A stretch of 64,000 bases of DNA from Apoderus coryli (taxonomy: Eukaryota > Arthropoda > Insecta > Coleoptera > Attelabidae): contig OU452206.1 of assembly GCA_911728435.2 (NCBI GenBank), forward strand, positions 12,492,297 to 12,556,296, read 5' to 3'. Below, piece after piece: positions 1 to 10,792 of this stretch. Positions within the stretch are counted from its first letter, which is position 1, and the number at the start of each line of letters is the position of its first letter. A program made the position numbers and the translations under genes. The notes below the pieces were generated by a model that searched no databases, was not told the DNA's origin, and worked only from the letters and a program-made list of their open reading frames with translations.

Positions 1-2498
1 GGCGCGGCGATTACTCACACACGCTGTTTTGCTCAAAGGTCGCCCTGGGCAGGTTTGGTCGCCAGCAAGCTTGAAGGACCATTGTTAGGATTTCAAATTG
101 TTATAAGATATAGAACTTTATATTTGAGGTAAACTCAGAGAGAATAAGCGGTATAGTTGAATGGTAGCCCAATCGAAGTAATCCTAACCACCGGCAGCTC
201 GGTCATAAGTAAGGTGAGGGTTGCGCCACTGGTTTATGGGCGGTCAATACCAGAAACCAACAGAATATTATTGTGTGGAGGTCGACTTCTATTATTATCA
301 CTTAAATGAAAATAATCAAAGTGTATTCAAAATTATAAAAGAACTCATTCAGTTCGCAATAAATTTACCAAACTAATAATATAATTATAAAACAATTGAA
401 AATTTATCTTACTATTCGACAATCACTGTTCAATCATCAATCGGTTAAACCGTCATAAAAATGAAAACCAATCAGTTAAATTTTACTAATTAAAATAACG
501 GTAAAGTTCAAACGTTATCAATAACACTTAATAATAAATGTTAAATCGCAATACTAATTAAAACAACACAATATACTTTTCGAGATCTCGAAATTTACAA
601 TTATTAATCCTATCGGAACGTAAATAAGATTCAATCGTAAGTTGACAGAACTTCGCCACTTCTAGTTCTGAGTAATCAAACTTGTCACTTGAGTCAGTTA
701 ATCGAGTTACTCTTCATTTATTAAATACAGACTGCATTAAGGTAAAGAATACTAAATGTATGGCATGTGATCAATTATTTAACACGAATTAAAACTAAAG
801 TAATTTTAGATAATCGTAAGTAACATTAAGCTAGTAGTACTCATCCTGAAAAGGGTCTAAATCTCATCATCCATTACAAACGTAAATTAATCCAATACCA
901 TACACGTGTTAATCTCTCCAACGATGACCAAATACCAACTCAACTACGTTAACTTACGTGGTGACGAAGTTCCAGCAGTAAACAACTTAACAACTCTTCT
1001 TCACGTACAAAGCTTCACCAGATACCAAACAGGTAAAGGTAGAAACGTAGAAAAACGAAAGTGTAAAATCATACAAACGTAAAACCATACAAACTTAAAA
1101 TCGTAGAACGTACTAACACGATAAAATCTTCTCACAAGGTTTATGTAAAAATTTCCACCAAAATCCCAATAATTAGGAAAGCAACACTTGCCAATAAAAT
1201 AGGGGAAACTTTACTGTACACGTTGTAAAGGAGTCAAAATGAATAATGACCGGTTATGCTTATATTTTCGCAAATTCCAGAATTTTCTAACAACAAATTT
1301 TACTCACTTAGTCAGCGACATTTTCTATAGAACGTAAAAATTTTATAATATGTGTATTCGTCACTTCATTATTTTCAGACCTTAACTGATGATAAATATT
1401 CAAAAGAAGACGCTGGCTTTGCACATGTAAATCTTGAAGCTTAAACTGCCTGAGAAAATATCACGTTGCCAAAAATTATTTGTTTCATTCATATATTTAT
1501 TTGCAAACTCAAATCTTTTTTTTTCAATTAATCATTAACCTAATACATTTCCAGTCACTGTAGTTATTTTTATTACTGTCGGTATCCTTTTATATAGCCA
1601 TGGCAGGCATGGTTTATTATACGTCTTATATACGAGGGACAAATGTATCAAAAAACGCTGCATTCGATGCCCTTTTTGTAAATGTAAACGGATAGCCTCG
1701 GTAGAATTGTTAAATTTATATATTTTACATTGAGTTTGGATTATTTGTCAGTCTTAAGTCGATTATTAATAAAACCAAATGATATGATTAGCAATTGTGT
1801 AATCCACACGATCGATAGTGTCAGTTATTTATGTGGCTACAGTTACAGACTCAACAAATAAGTATCAGTTTTTTGTTTCTTTTTCTTTGCGTCTAATAGT
1901 TAGTATGCGTTGTACCAAAAAGCATCTCCCAGCGTAAAATTATCCTTCCTTCTCTGTCCCTCATCGTGTATTCATGTCAGATATATTTTACTATATCTTG
2001 TTCTCTATCTTACCGTCCCACTCCACATCCCTGATATAACCGAAACTCATCAAATTTGCGTCGTGTTGACAATGTGGATTATACCCCAAACCTGTGCCGG
2101 CTTGATAATCTCGTCTTAAGGATACGGAAATTTCTACAAGAACTTTGATCATCTCCTGAATTATGGCGATGCCCGGAATATAAAACGTGTCGTCGCTCGT
2201 GCGGCTCCGCTTCTCCTCTATCATACTCTGTGGTGAAATTAGCCGAAATATGATGACAGAGAAATGGAAAAAAATAAAAAAACGACTTTCGTCTCGAGTC
2301 TCAATACTCTTCCGTAAAATGGGAAGAGCATAATACTATATTTCTAGAGAGATGCTTAGAATAACTTTGTATTTTTCGAAACTTCAAGTACTGGGTGCTG
2401 TATATGGATGTAAAATATACAGCACATATTATTTTCGATGATTAATATTTGTTTTTGTTCTCTAATCCCGAAATATAAAAGGCAGCCTTCGTAATACT
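1..2498. other. No recognisable gene
   Basis: I see no coding similarity on either strand. The short open frames around 1910-2224 contain no domain or motif I recognise and are treated as chance. The first ~300 bases are more GC-rich than the rest. Positions ~900-1130 are rich in ACG/GTA-type words and contain near-repeats such as 'catacaaacgtaaaa'. This could be part of an unrecognised repeat, but no ends were found. Confidence 0.4.
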
Positions 2499-2783
2499 AC
2501 TGTTTGGCGCATTCTTAAGGACAATTTGTTATATCCATACCACATCCACCGCGTTCAAGCACTTATTCCTGCTGAATTTCCTCCACGTATGGCATTCTGT
2601 CAATGGCTTTTGCACAAAATTATGGAGATTCCCCAACTACTGATGTCGATTCGCGTGTTTTTGAAACACGCTTTGCATAACTCTTTCCAAATGGACGTTC
2701 TAATCATTAAGCGCTTTGTCTTTATGGCGTGGTCCTCTTTTTTCCGAATGAAAATAAATCACCAAAACCCGAATTCTGAATGA
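2499..2783 (+). pseudogene. Mariner-like transposase fragment
   Basis: The translation starts with TVWRILKDNLLYPYHIHRVQ and continues to FPPRMAFCQWLLHK. This is the segment just before the first catalytic aspartate in the mariner-like transposases common in insects: a DNA-binding linker followed by the 'FC.W' motif. The expected TDE block is degraded. A frameshift near 2660-2700 puts the later residues (an FPNGRSNH-like stretch) in another frame. No inverted repeats were found beside it. The same family supplies the transposase remnants at 7.9-8.26 kb, 28.1 kb and 41.2-41.6 kb. It is non-functional. Confidence 0.6.
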
Positions 2784-3489
2784 AGTAAGTCTCTTAGTGG
2801 AAAGAGTGACTAGATTGTAGCCATATTTATGCTTGAACCTAAACAATATCTTGCTCCAGGCCTACCTAACTGGTCTCTGGGTAATGTTTACACGACCATC
2901 TGGTGAATAACAACGTAGTTGATCAGGTTATTAGATCCTTGTATAGTTTATTATTCATTTCGTACGAGTTAATGTGATGGTTATCACTAGTAAAATTCGA
3001 AAACATCAAGTTAGCTTCTGAAGATATAGACTATTCGATTTGGAAAGTTGTTGGGAAAAACCAGCATCACACAATGACGGCGACGGCCTAATACCTAGAA
3101 ACTAACTGTTCCTGTGGAGAGCTGACGATTGTGTTCCTAAGTATAGCAATCGAACCAATAATTATCGCACTTTCTTTACTATTACGAGTTTGAATGAATT
3201 TTCTCTGACTAGATTGTCAACTTCTGTTGCTTTATTTATAGGATAAATCCATAAATATATTTTAATATTTCTGCCAGTTGTATTCGAGTGAATTTTTGGC
3301 AGAAAATTGCAATAAATATTTCGCATATTAAAAATATCTACACTGTTTTATTTTTGGCAATAGTCATTTCGAAAATAGCAAATTTGTAAATGTGGTGTTT
3401 CCATTTAAGAGACCTATGACGATATTTATCTCGATGTTTCTAATTAATTTTTTTTTAAGAAAAGGTACACTAAGGCCCAATTACATTTA

Positions 3490-3700
3490 ATTCGAGGCTG
3501 TTAAAATGTCCATTCAGAAACAATCAATATTGTTGAATAAAGCTCAAACAGTCTCCTTCACTCCATATAATAATTTTAATCAGCATACATATATTAAACG
3601 GCTTCAACTAGCTCCAGACTTCCGATACTTGGGATTTATCCTGACTCAAACGGGTGATTTGGAGAAAATATGGACTGAACCATATTGAAATCTAGGAGAC
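3490..3700 (+). pseudogene. Possible LINE reverse transcriptase fragment
   Basis: A 60-residue open frame contains LNKAQTVSFTPYNN and DFRYLGFILTQTGD. The pattern resembles the stretch of non-LTR reverse transcriptases from the 'LN..KT..v.F' block to the YLG block. Catalytic motifs are absent. The match is short and degenerate, and chance is not excluded, but it lies just upstream of better LINE fragments. Confidence 0.3.
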
Positions 3701-4059
3701 GATCACCTAGTGTTTAAAAGTTTGCTTTGAGTGGGGAAGCGTTTGCATATGCCCTAATAATAAATCAGTTCTAAAAACGAACTGGATTACCGCTCGTCAA
3801 AGAATGCGGAGAGAAACTATCGGACCTACCTGCCTGCCTGATGAATTCAGTTAGGCTTGATGTGGGAACATACTATAATCGGCCTGAACAAAGCACTCAA
3901 CGAAGCTGCCACATTACACGACGATAAAATTTGTGGGACTCGCTCAAATTGTTCACGAAGGCTTCGAACTGAAGGTCGAGACAGAAGCACAGCTACAATG
4001 CAGACGTTTATTTCTTCATTGACTTTTTAGTTGCTTAATGTTTAAGGATTTACTAAATT

Positions 4060-4160
4060 TCAAACATGGAACAGGCGGCCTTCAATGTACAAAGCTATAC
4101 GCTGATGACATTATTGTCACAGTAATGAGAACAACCCCACATATTCCCAAGGAGGAACAT
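4060..4160 (+). pseudogene. LINE reverse transcriptase active-site fragment (YADD)
   Basis: The frame reads KLYADDIIVTV at about 4091-4125, preceded by a GGLQCT-like stretch. This matches motif C (Y/F-ADD) of non-LTR reverse transcriptases, the catalytic aspartate pair. Only about 30 residues are readable before stops. It is probably part of the R1-like LINE debris that follows, though the order of pieces is scrambled. Confidence 0.55.
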
Positions 4161-4189
4161 GGTAAGAAGTTCATACCTTAAACGCACTG

Positions 4190-4500
4190 AAAAGCTGCTA
4201 ACATTAAGCAGAAGTCAGTTGCGAGTATAGGACTCCTCACTGGGCATTACGTCCTGAGGAGCCACCTATATAAAATGGGGCTGTATAACGGGGACCTGCA
4301 ACGTAGATTGTGTAATCGGACAGTTGAAACAGCTTACAATGCGATATGTGAGTGTGTAGCCTTACAACGAAGGTGACACACTATTTTTGGGCATGCGCTG
4401 ATTGCGCCAGCAGATATTGACATCCAACACATAACTGAACTCCACAAGTTAGTGGAAGGTACAAGGTTGTTGGATTGGGTGGCATAAAATATGGGGACTT
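4190..4500 (+). pseudogene. LINE ORF2 C-terminal domain fragment (R1/Jockey type)
   Basis: The translation contains VGLLTGHYVLRSHLYKMGLY, then an NRTVETAYNAICECVAL stretch and LHKLVEGTRLLDW. This is the region after the RNase H domain in many arthropod non-LTR elements: an 'LTGH..L..HL.kmG' block followed by a cysteine/histidine cluster. Several zinc-ligand positions are lost and there are stop codons. It lies upstream of the thumb fragment at 4600-4877, the reverse of the normal order. It therefore belongs to a different copy or a rearranged one. Confidence 0.6.
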
Positions 4501-4599
4501 TTCACAGTAAGCGCATGAGGCTGCAGTGAAACCGGGGACTTCTATCGAACGGACCCTTACAAAATGGTCATGTCAACCACATGCAAATAAAATTGAATA

Positions 4600-4877
4600 A
4601 AGTGAAATACTGGTGTTAAGCTGAGGGACTGCGCATGAATCGCTGAAAATGGTGCTGGTACCATTCGAGAAAGAGGGGATATAAGGTGGACATTAAAAGC
4701 CCCACTCTCAATGGTGTTCAATTTGGCTATTCAGATAAGGTCAAATATTTAGGAGTTATCCTCGATAGACAACTTGACATAGAAAGGACGATATCCAAAG
4801 CAACAGGAGCAACTGGGTGTACTAACGGTGATAATCACATATGCTTCACTAGGGTGGTGGCCAAAATTAAACTTTAA
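4600..4877 (+). pseudogene. R1-like LINE, RT thumb, 5' piece of split element
   Basis: After a frameshift near 4680 the frame runs through LNGVQFGYSDKVKYLGVILD, the conserved YLGVILD block of non-LTR reverse transcriptases. Upstream in another frame is an 'AEGLRMN...KTVLVPF' stretch. The fragment ends at ~4877 in a degraded 'WGL.PK'-like segment. The expected continuation, KLQRIVSGT...CPTAAM, reappears at 6015 beyond another LINE on the opposite strand. I read this as one element split by a later insertion. Confidence 0.65.
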
Positions 4878-6010
4878 TTAATAATAATAATGCTTTATTT
4901 GCCTATATAACAATAGTTACTAGCATCGTCACAGTCAGTGTGTACCTCGGTGTGTACATAAATAACAATACAATATAAACAAACAAAATACTTAAACAAC
5001 AAATGCGTGTGTAAATAGTACAAATACAAAACAATAAAACAAAGTACATGTAAGTCATTTAAAAATTCAATAAATAGACAAAAGGGACACAATTGAAATA
5101 TCACATCAATAATCAAAAGACTATACTAAAACTTAAGATTAACAAAAGCACTAGAGTGTATAAAATTTAGTTAAAATTTGTAGGTGAGATAGTCAGTATA
5201 GTCATATGGTACAATCCCAAGAAGTTTAAACTTATTGTTGTTCGCAATATCTTTTATATGACGAGGGAGGTGATTATAGAACCTAACGGCCATAACCTGA
5301 AACTGTCGGTGCGTCAATGCTAATATGTACCGCGGCAAACAGGTTTTTCTTATGTCGCATGTCATACCAGTGCAGATCCTCATGACTTATTAAAGTATTG
5401 AGATTTTCCCTAATGTAAAAAATTCATTGTCAAATATACAGAGCAGGAACTGCTAAAATACTTAATTTTTTAAACAGGGGTTTGCATGACTCTCTACATG
5501 TACAGCCGTTTTTTGAATTTTAAATCTAATTTGCCATTGCGGTGCCTTATTGCCCCAAAACAGAACTCTATATCTAATTAGGCCCTAAAAGTATCCCATA
5601 TATGCACAACGCAAGACTTCTTGTGAACATGTAGTCGATAGTTTTCTTAAGAGATAAACCACACTTCCTCAGTGTAAAGTCAATCCTCTCTGTTTTTGAT
5701 AAGTTAAGATACAGTTCGTTAGAGGCAAACCAATTCACAGCACTTTTTAATTTTGTTTGGATTATGTTATTAAAATTTTCAAAAGGCTGGTAAATTGTGG
5801 TGTCGTATGCATACTGTATTACTTGAGTATCCCTCAAAAAATATGATAAGTCGTTGACAAATATAAAAAAAAATATGAATGGACCAAGAATTGAGTCCTG
5901 GGGTACTCCGGTCGTCACAGACCTTACTTCAGACCTCTCTCCCATATAGTCAACTAACTCGTGTCGATCACTCAAGTAAGAATTTATGAAATTAAGAGCA
6001 TTTGCTCTAA
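4878..6010 (-). mobile_element. 5'-truncated CR1/Jockey-like LINE inserted in another LINE
   Basis: On the minus strand, 5975-5574 encodes GVPQDSILGP, then LSYFLRDTQVIQYAYDTTIY and LYLNLSKTERIDFTLRK. These are reverse transcriptase motifs in the right order. The C-terminal piece at 5383-5171 has RQFQVMAVRFYNHLPRHIKD. The first aspartate of the catalytic YADD box has become tyrosine (YAYD), so the copy is dead. Its 3' tail on this strand ends in an aataaagc word and an (ATT)n run at ~4880-4895, as in the LINEs ending at 21615 and 40945. It is flanked on both sides by an R1-like LINE on the plus strand. Confidence 0.75.
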
Positions 6011-6014
6011 TGCC

Positions 6015-6690
6015 ATATATATACAGAAGCGTCTACAAAAATTGCAACGGATTGTCTCAGGGACGGAGCGAACGTGCCCTACAGCAGCGATGGTAGCATT
6101 ACTGCCGATCCTGGCCTAAGAAACTGGCAGGAATAAGCGCTCTGAGAGTAACAAGGGCAACGGAATACAAATCCGGCAATCTAGAGGGTCATAATTTTCT
6201 AATTCCATTCGACGTGGTCATTAAAGACAAGTGGAAAAATGCGGGGAGAGGTTAGCAGATAACACATCCTTTATGCTGGCGGATCGAAATAGATAGGACG
6301 GAAAACTGGCATAGGGGTATACGAGCCCAACTACAGGTTCCCTGAATTCCACAGAGGTCCCACACCGCCATTTACCGCCAAGAATGCTTGCAGAGAGGCA
6401 TCCGGAAAAGTCACATTAATATTATTTGAGAGTCAGGCTGCATTGAAAGCACTTTTACGTCAAACCTAGAATGTGAGTTACAGGTTTACTATGACTTGGA
6501 TGTCAGGGCACGAGGCATAAAGGGAAACGAAACGGCTGAGTGAGGACCATCAATGTCGTTTTTGCGTAGAAACAGAGACCACACACGTCTTAGAAGTGTC
6601 ATTCACATCCACACATCTCAATTATTATCAAAATTGTAACATCGCAATATTTAAAAAAATGTGTGATAGAATTATTGGACTCACTGTAAC
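6015..6690 (+). pseudogene. R1-like LINE, RNase H and C-terminal region, 3' piece of split element
   Basis: The frame begins KLQRIVSGTERTCPTAAM (end of the RT thumb). A degraded RNase H domain follows: 'YAGGSK..RKTGIGVYE', then a 'F.SQAALKAL' block around 6425-6450, then 'W..GH..IKGNETAE' near 6490-6540. A zinc cluster starts QCRFCVETETTHVL near 6555. Frameshifts and stops interrupt it repeatedly. It continues the fragment at 4600-4877. Confidence 0.65.
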
Positions 6691-7129
6691 TAGAATCACA
6701 TCACATTAAACATATATATTATGTTCTAAGTATATAAATATAAAGGCAGAACAAAAATAGGATCACGTAAATCTTAAATAGCCGAAAGTAATTTTCTCAT
6801 ATAAACTGACGGAGAAAATTCTTGGTTTACAACCTTTGAATTGTTTTTCTATTGGCATTTAAAAGCGACGACCTTAATCAAATTGTTTATTCTTTACGAT
6901 CCAATAAAATGCGTCGTTATCCTTTATACCTATGTGCCTTGATACTATGGTTACGTGATGCTGAGTTTACATTTCCCGTCATTGTGTTAATTGAAATAAT
7001 TAATGACATGTTGGAGATTTTCCTATATTTGGATGAACAGAAATAATAAAACAGCAATAAACGCTCTGAGACTAACACAATATACCTACCAAAAGCTGTA
7101 AATAATAAGTATTAGAAAAATTACTTTTT
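6691..7129. other. No recognisable gene
   Basis: AT-rich sequence. The 64-codon open frame at 6852-7046 has no motif I recognise. Confidence 0.4.
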
Positions 7130-7420
7130 ACGCTGTGTCTAAATTGTGTTTTCAAGATTAAACTAACTTTAGACGTTTTTGAGAATTTTTGATAAAACGA
7201 TTCTTTGTGAGTTTAGTTTTTATTTATTTCTGACAATATTTTTATAGATACAAAAAAATTAAAAGCACTTTCTCATTGTTACTTTTTGAGCAGAAAAATA
7301 TAGCGTTTACAAATTTTCACTACCGCGACGTTTTGTTTTTGAAAATTTTTAAATACGGTCCTGGATTTTTTATTGTTGAATTTGAAAATCAAAAATAGGT
7401 AGGCTCCACGTAAAAACATC
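7130..7420. repeat. Single arm of a dispersed foldback repeat
   Basis: This segment matches one arm of the foldback at 30235-31288. Shared words include 'tttttatttatttctgac', 'aaaagcactttctcattg' and 'ttttttattgttgaattt'. Related arms lie at 30992-31288 and 57650-57935. The element end is missing here, and the repeat stops about 20 bases before the TIR element starting at 7441. Confidence 0.65.
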
Positions 7421-7440
7421 TATCAAACGCCGTTTATATA

Positions 7441-7828
7441 CAGGGTGTCTCTAAAAGGTCTGTACAAAATCATACCACAGATTTGTGTAAGCTGCGTTTC
7501 GGAAATACAGGGTGATACAGTTGAAAAATAAAAACTAAAAATATTAAATATTATGGGCATTTTTCAACAAATTATCCTAAAAATTGGTGCACATGGATTT
7601 TTTGGAGTGCGAAACCCGAATATGGACACCATTTCACTATTGCCGTTAAAGGGCGCTCCACACTGCAATTGTGATCCAATAAAATAACCGTAACTTTTTC
7701 CTCAGTGTAATTGTTTACTTTTTTTGTTCACGAAATAATGCACTGTACATTTCCAAGCAATAAAGGTACTCTTGTTCAAATTCGCTAGAGTAAGTGGATT
7801 TTGAGGTATTTCGATTTTTAGTGTCTGG
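7441..7828. repeat. Left terminal inverted repeat
   Basis: It pairs with 9350-9745. Matching landmarks in order are 'accacagatttgtg', 'atattaaatattatgg..catttttcaacaaatt', 'ggcgctccacactgca', 'cctcagtgtaat', 'atgcactgtacatttt/c' and 'tttttagtgtctgg'. The length makes this TIR a useful probe for other copies. Confidence 0.8.
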
Positions 7829-7889
7829 TGTATCCAAAAGGTACAAAACCTTTTGCCTCCGGATTTTCAGTAAAGGTTAAACTTCTGTC

Positions 7890-8256
7890 GATTAATTACT
7901 GCGCAAAGAGATCATTATATGCATATTGCTAAGAAAATTTTATTTACTGATGAAGCATGTTTTCCGAGAAGTGGTATAACAAACTTTGCACAACGAAGAC
8001 GTCTATGCTGATGAAAATCCAAGTGCCACCAAAGTAACTCATTATCAACCATACGGTTTAGGGTTCTCGTATGGGCACTTATAATTGACAATTTTATTAT
8101 CGGCCCTGTTGTTTTACCGCCAAGACTAAATGGTGTTGAGTATTTGGAACATCTACAAAATACGTTGCCAGGTTTGTGAGAAGATTTGCCATTAAAACTC
8201 CGGCAGAACATGTGGTTTATATATGACGGTGCTCCACCATATTTTACTGTAAATGT
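7890..8256 (+). pseudogene. Mariner-like transposase, catalytic core remnant
   Basis: The plus-strand translation gives KILFTDEACFPRSGITNF, where the D of TDE is the first catalytic aspartate. Stops follow. It then reads FIIGPVVLPPRLNGVEYLEH and RQNMWFIYDGAPPYFTVN, where the D of DGAP is the second catalytic residue. The frame breaks at ~8256, where the hammerhead-bearing inverted repeat begins. The C-terminal third, with the final acidic residue, is missing. In-frame stops show it is inactive. The 121-codon open frame on the other strand is its shadow. Confidence 0.75.
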
Positions 8257-8806
8257 ATCGGCCCTAGCTAGGGTCATCATCAGTTAGGTAGAAACAAAAT
8301 TACATAACCATAAAGAGGAGAGAAACATTATCAGCAATCTACATCGCAAAATAGCATTACAACTTACCTAAGTGGAGAGGTTATATCCGAAATTTTTAGA
8401 ACATTTATATCTAAGATTTACATCGTCTTAAAACTGACACTAGCAAAATAAAATTCATGAGGTTCATTTTAGGAATATGCCATTATTTTCGTTATATCAA
8501 CTATTTTCTTCTTACGAATCATTTAGTTAAAATATTAAAAGGTTTTATCTTTGAAATTAATTAACAATGTGCTATGCGAAATAGGGGGAAAGGTCAAGTA
8601 CTGTCACTTTTTATTCTGAGGTTAATCATATATTATCATCATATGTAAACCTTAGACATAAATGTTCTAAAAATTTCCGATATAACCTCTCCACTTAGGT
8701 AAGTTGTAATTCTATTTTGCGATGTAGATTGCTGATAATGTTTCTCTCCTCTTTATGTAATTTTGTTCCTACCTAACTGATGATGACTCTAGCTAGGGTC
8801 GAAACG
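8257..8806. mobile_element. Inverted-repeat element with hammerhead-type ends, inserted in a mariner-like transposase
   Basis: The outer ~165 bp at each side (8257-8422 and 8642-8806) are inverted copies. Shared text includes 'taggtaagttgtaat', 'attgctgataatgttt' and 'gagaggttatatc'. Each arm ends in a palindromic 'ctagctag' stem preceded, reading outward, by CTGATGATGAC. At the right end this is followed by GTCGAAAC. The motif arrangement recalls the terminal repeats of Penelope-like elements, which can be inverted. No coding sequence lies in the ~220-bp middle. It interrupts the transposase just after its DGAP block. Confidence 0.65.
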
Positions 8807-8812
8807 CGTATT
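8771..8812 (+). ncRNA. Hammerhead-ribozyme-like motif
   Basis: CTGATGA (8777-8783) is followed by one extra T, a stem gactct/agggtc closed by an AGCT loop, and GAAA (8801-8804). Then ACGCGTA could form the minimal two-base-pair stem III. The single T between core and stem II departs from consensus. Pairing of stem I is weak here. The inverted partner at 8257-8290 on the minus strand keeps CTGATGA, but GAAAC is altered. It is probably a degenerate copy. Confidence 0.45.
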
Positions 8813-9016
8813 TTTGAATAAAAACAATTAGTGGATGCGACAGCCTTTTCATTTGCCAAATTAATGGACATCCACAGTAATATGGAATATTTCGTTAAAA
8901 TTATTAAAAGTTTATAATTAAAATACAAATTTCCTATTATAAAAATAAATTCTTCCTCACTGAATGAAAATAATGTTTGTTACTTTTAATTAGATAAGTA
9001 ATTTCATTTTTACCTT

Positions 9017-9235
9017 TGCGCGACTAGTCGCGACGCTTGTCAAGCATATATTTTTCAAATAGTCCAAAAATTTACATTTTAAATGAACAAGGGTAATGGA
9101 ATCTGGTATTTAATACCTGGTAATAAAAAATTGATACATGAAGTATGACAAATTCATCAATTTCCGATTGAAAATGTAAATTTTTTGAACTGTGTGACAA
9201 AAAAATATGCTTTACCGGCCCAGCGACTAGTCGCA
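9017..9235. mobile_element. Short MITE-like element with palindromic ends
   Basis: The left end 'gcgcgactagtcgcg' and right end 'agcgactagtcgcac' are inverted copies of a GCGACTAGTCGC core. The inverted similarity continues inward: 'agcatatatttttcaaa' on the left against 'ttttttgaactgtgtgac..atgct' on the right, and 'aatttacatttt' against 'aaaatgtaaatt'. It is about 219 bp with no coding capacity, nested in the 7441-9745 element. I do not recognise the family. Confidence 0.65.
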
Positions 9236-9745
9236 CAAAGTAGACCGTGACCTTAACGGCAATAAAAGTATTTGACAATAAGAAGCAACTGTCCATATTT
9301 CATCCTTAATGCAATAACAAATTATTATTGTTCAAAATAATTAAAATATCCAGACACTAAAAAGCGAAATATCTCGAAATTCACTTACGCTAGCGAATTT
9401 GAACCAGAGTACCTTTATTGCTTGAAAATGTACAGTGCATCATTTTGTGAACAAAAAAATTACACTGAGGAAAAAGTTACGGATATTTTATTGAATAACA
9501 ACTGCAGTGTGGAGCGCCCTCTAACGGCCACAATGAAATGGTGTCCATATTCGGACTTCGCATGCCAAAATACCCCTGTGTGCCGATTTTTAAGATAATT
9601 TGTTGAAAAATGTCCATAATATTAAATATTTTCAGTTATTTCCGAAACGCAAAAATTTTGGACTAAGGTAAGTTAAATTTATTCGGCTTATTTTGATCCC
9701 ACAAATCTGTGGTATCATTTTGTGCAGACCTTTTAGAGACACCCA

Positions 9746-10792
9746 ATTTATCTTTTATTTCAACAAGATATTATTAAATAGTGTTCTCCTTATATTATTG
9801 AGATACATTGCTTTTATTATTTATTAAACAGTTTAAATATTTTTTATTTTAATTAGTTGATTAATTGTAGCACAGGAAGTTTAACAAAAATTTATTGTTA
9901 TTAACCGTATCTGAAAATTGGGTATATATATAGGTAGGTATAGTTGGTACTATTATCGTTATATACGAGTATTAAGTTACCTATTGCAGTGAAATGGTAA
10001 TGAGATAATAGGATTACTTTTTCGATAACTATCCCTCCATATCGAATAAAATTAAACATCTTCTTAGTCACGTCCACAAACCGTTCCATTCTACCTCTAT
10101 TTCATTTGAATTAGCCCCCTCTTAATGGCGCTACATCTACACATATAGAACTAAAGGAATCCAGCTAATAAAAATTAGAAAAATAAAGCAACCCCTACTA
10201 GTGTTTTCTTAAATTGCCAATCCGTTTATTCTCTTATTTCAAATGGCCACTAACACGTACCCCCCATTATCGTTATACTTAATACTTTTCGTATATTTAT
10301 TTTTTTGTGTCTACTACTCTCTTTTGCAACAAGCTGTGCATTGGAGTCTTATTGGATTATGTCACGGAGTGCCAACTTTCAGATTATGGGTGTGAGAGTA
10401 ATGGGCGAAATAAAATAAAAGTATGATTTGTTTTATTGCAGCTAACATCATTGAAAGTTATATTAAAATTCAACACAGTTATATCGAAAAAAATTAACCA
10501 CAAGCTCCAAGGTTACTAAAGTCATATTGATAGATCACTAAAGGATTTTGAATTGTAAAAATAAGTTAAAGTAGAAACAAAAATTTATATAAAATATAGC
10601 AAATAATATTATTGTTTTCCACAATTAGTCTGACGAATAAAAGTTAGCAAATGCTTTACTACATATTTTTGAAGCAAAACCTTCGATATACATGATTAAT
10701 ATTCTCGGAGCATTTACTCAAAGCATTTGCTTTGTTAGAGGCAAACTCAATATGAATAAATAATATAATAATAATATTAATAAAATTTTATG
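9746..10792. other. No recognisable gene
   Basis: AT-rich sequence with no coding similarity. The open frame at 9901-10089 (minus) has no recognisable motif. Confidence 0.4.

Larger units (their letters stand above)
7441..9745 (+). mobile_element. Mariner-like element with ~390-bp terminal inverted repeats
   Basis: The left end 'cagggtgtctctaaaaggtc' is matched in inverted orientation by 'gaccttttagagacaccc' at the right. The arms stay alignable for nearly 390 bp (7441-7828 and 9350-9745), with scattered substitutions. Between them lies a transposase remnant (7890-8256). Two smaller inverted-repeat elements lie inside, at 8257-8806 and 9017-9235. The flanks are 'tata' on the left and 'aatt' on the right, so no clean TA duplication is left. 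Arms this long are unusual for classic mariner, which has about 30 bp. Confidence 0.8.

Noticed and set aside
1910..2224. Overlapping open frames on both strands, 69 and 77 codons
   Set aside because: No recognisable motif or domain, and the length is within chance expectation for this size of window.
7915..8280. 121-codon minus-strand frame
   Set aside because: It is the complement of a clear plus-strand mariner-like transposase remnant with the TDE and DGAP blocks.
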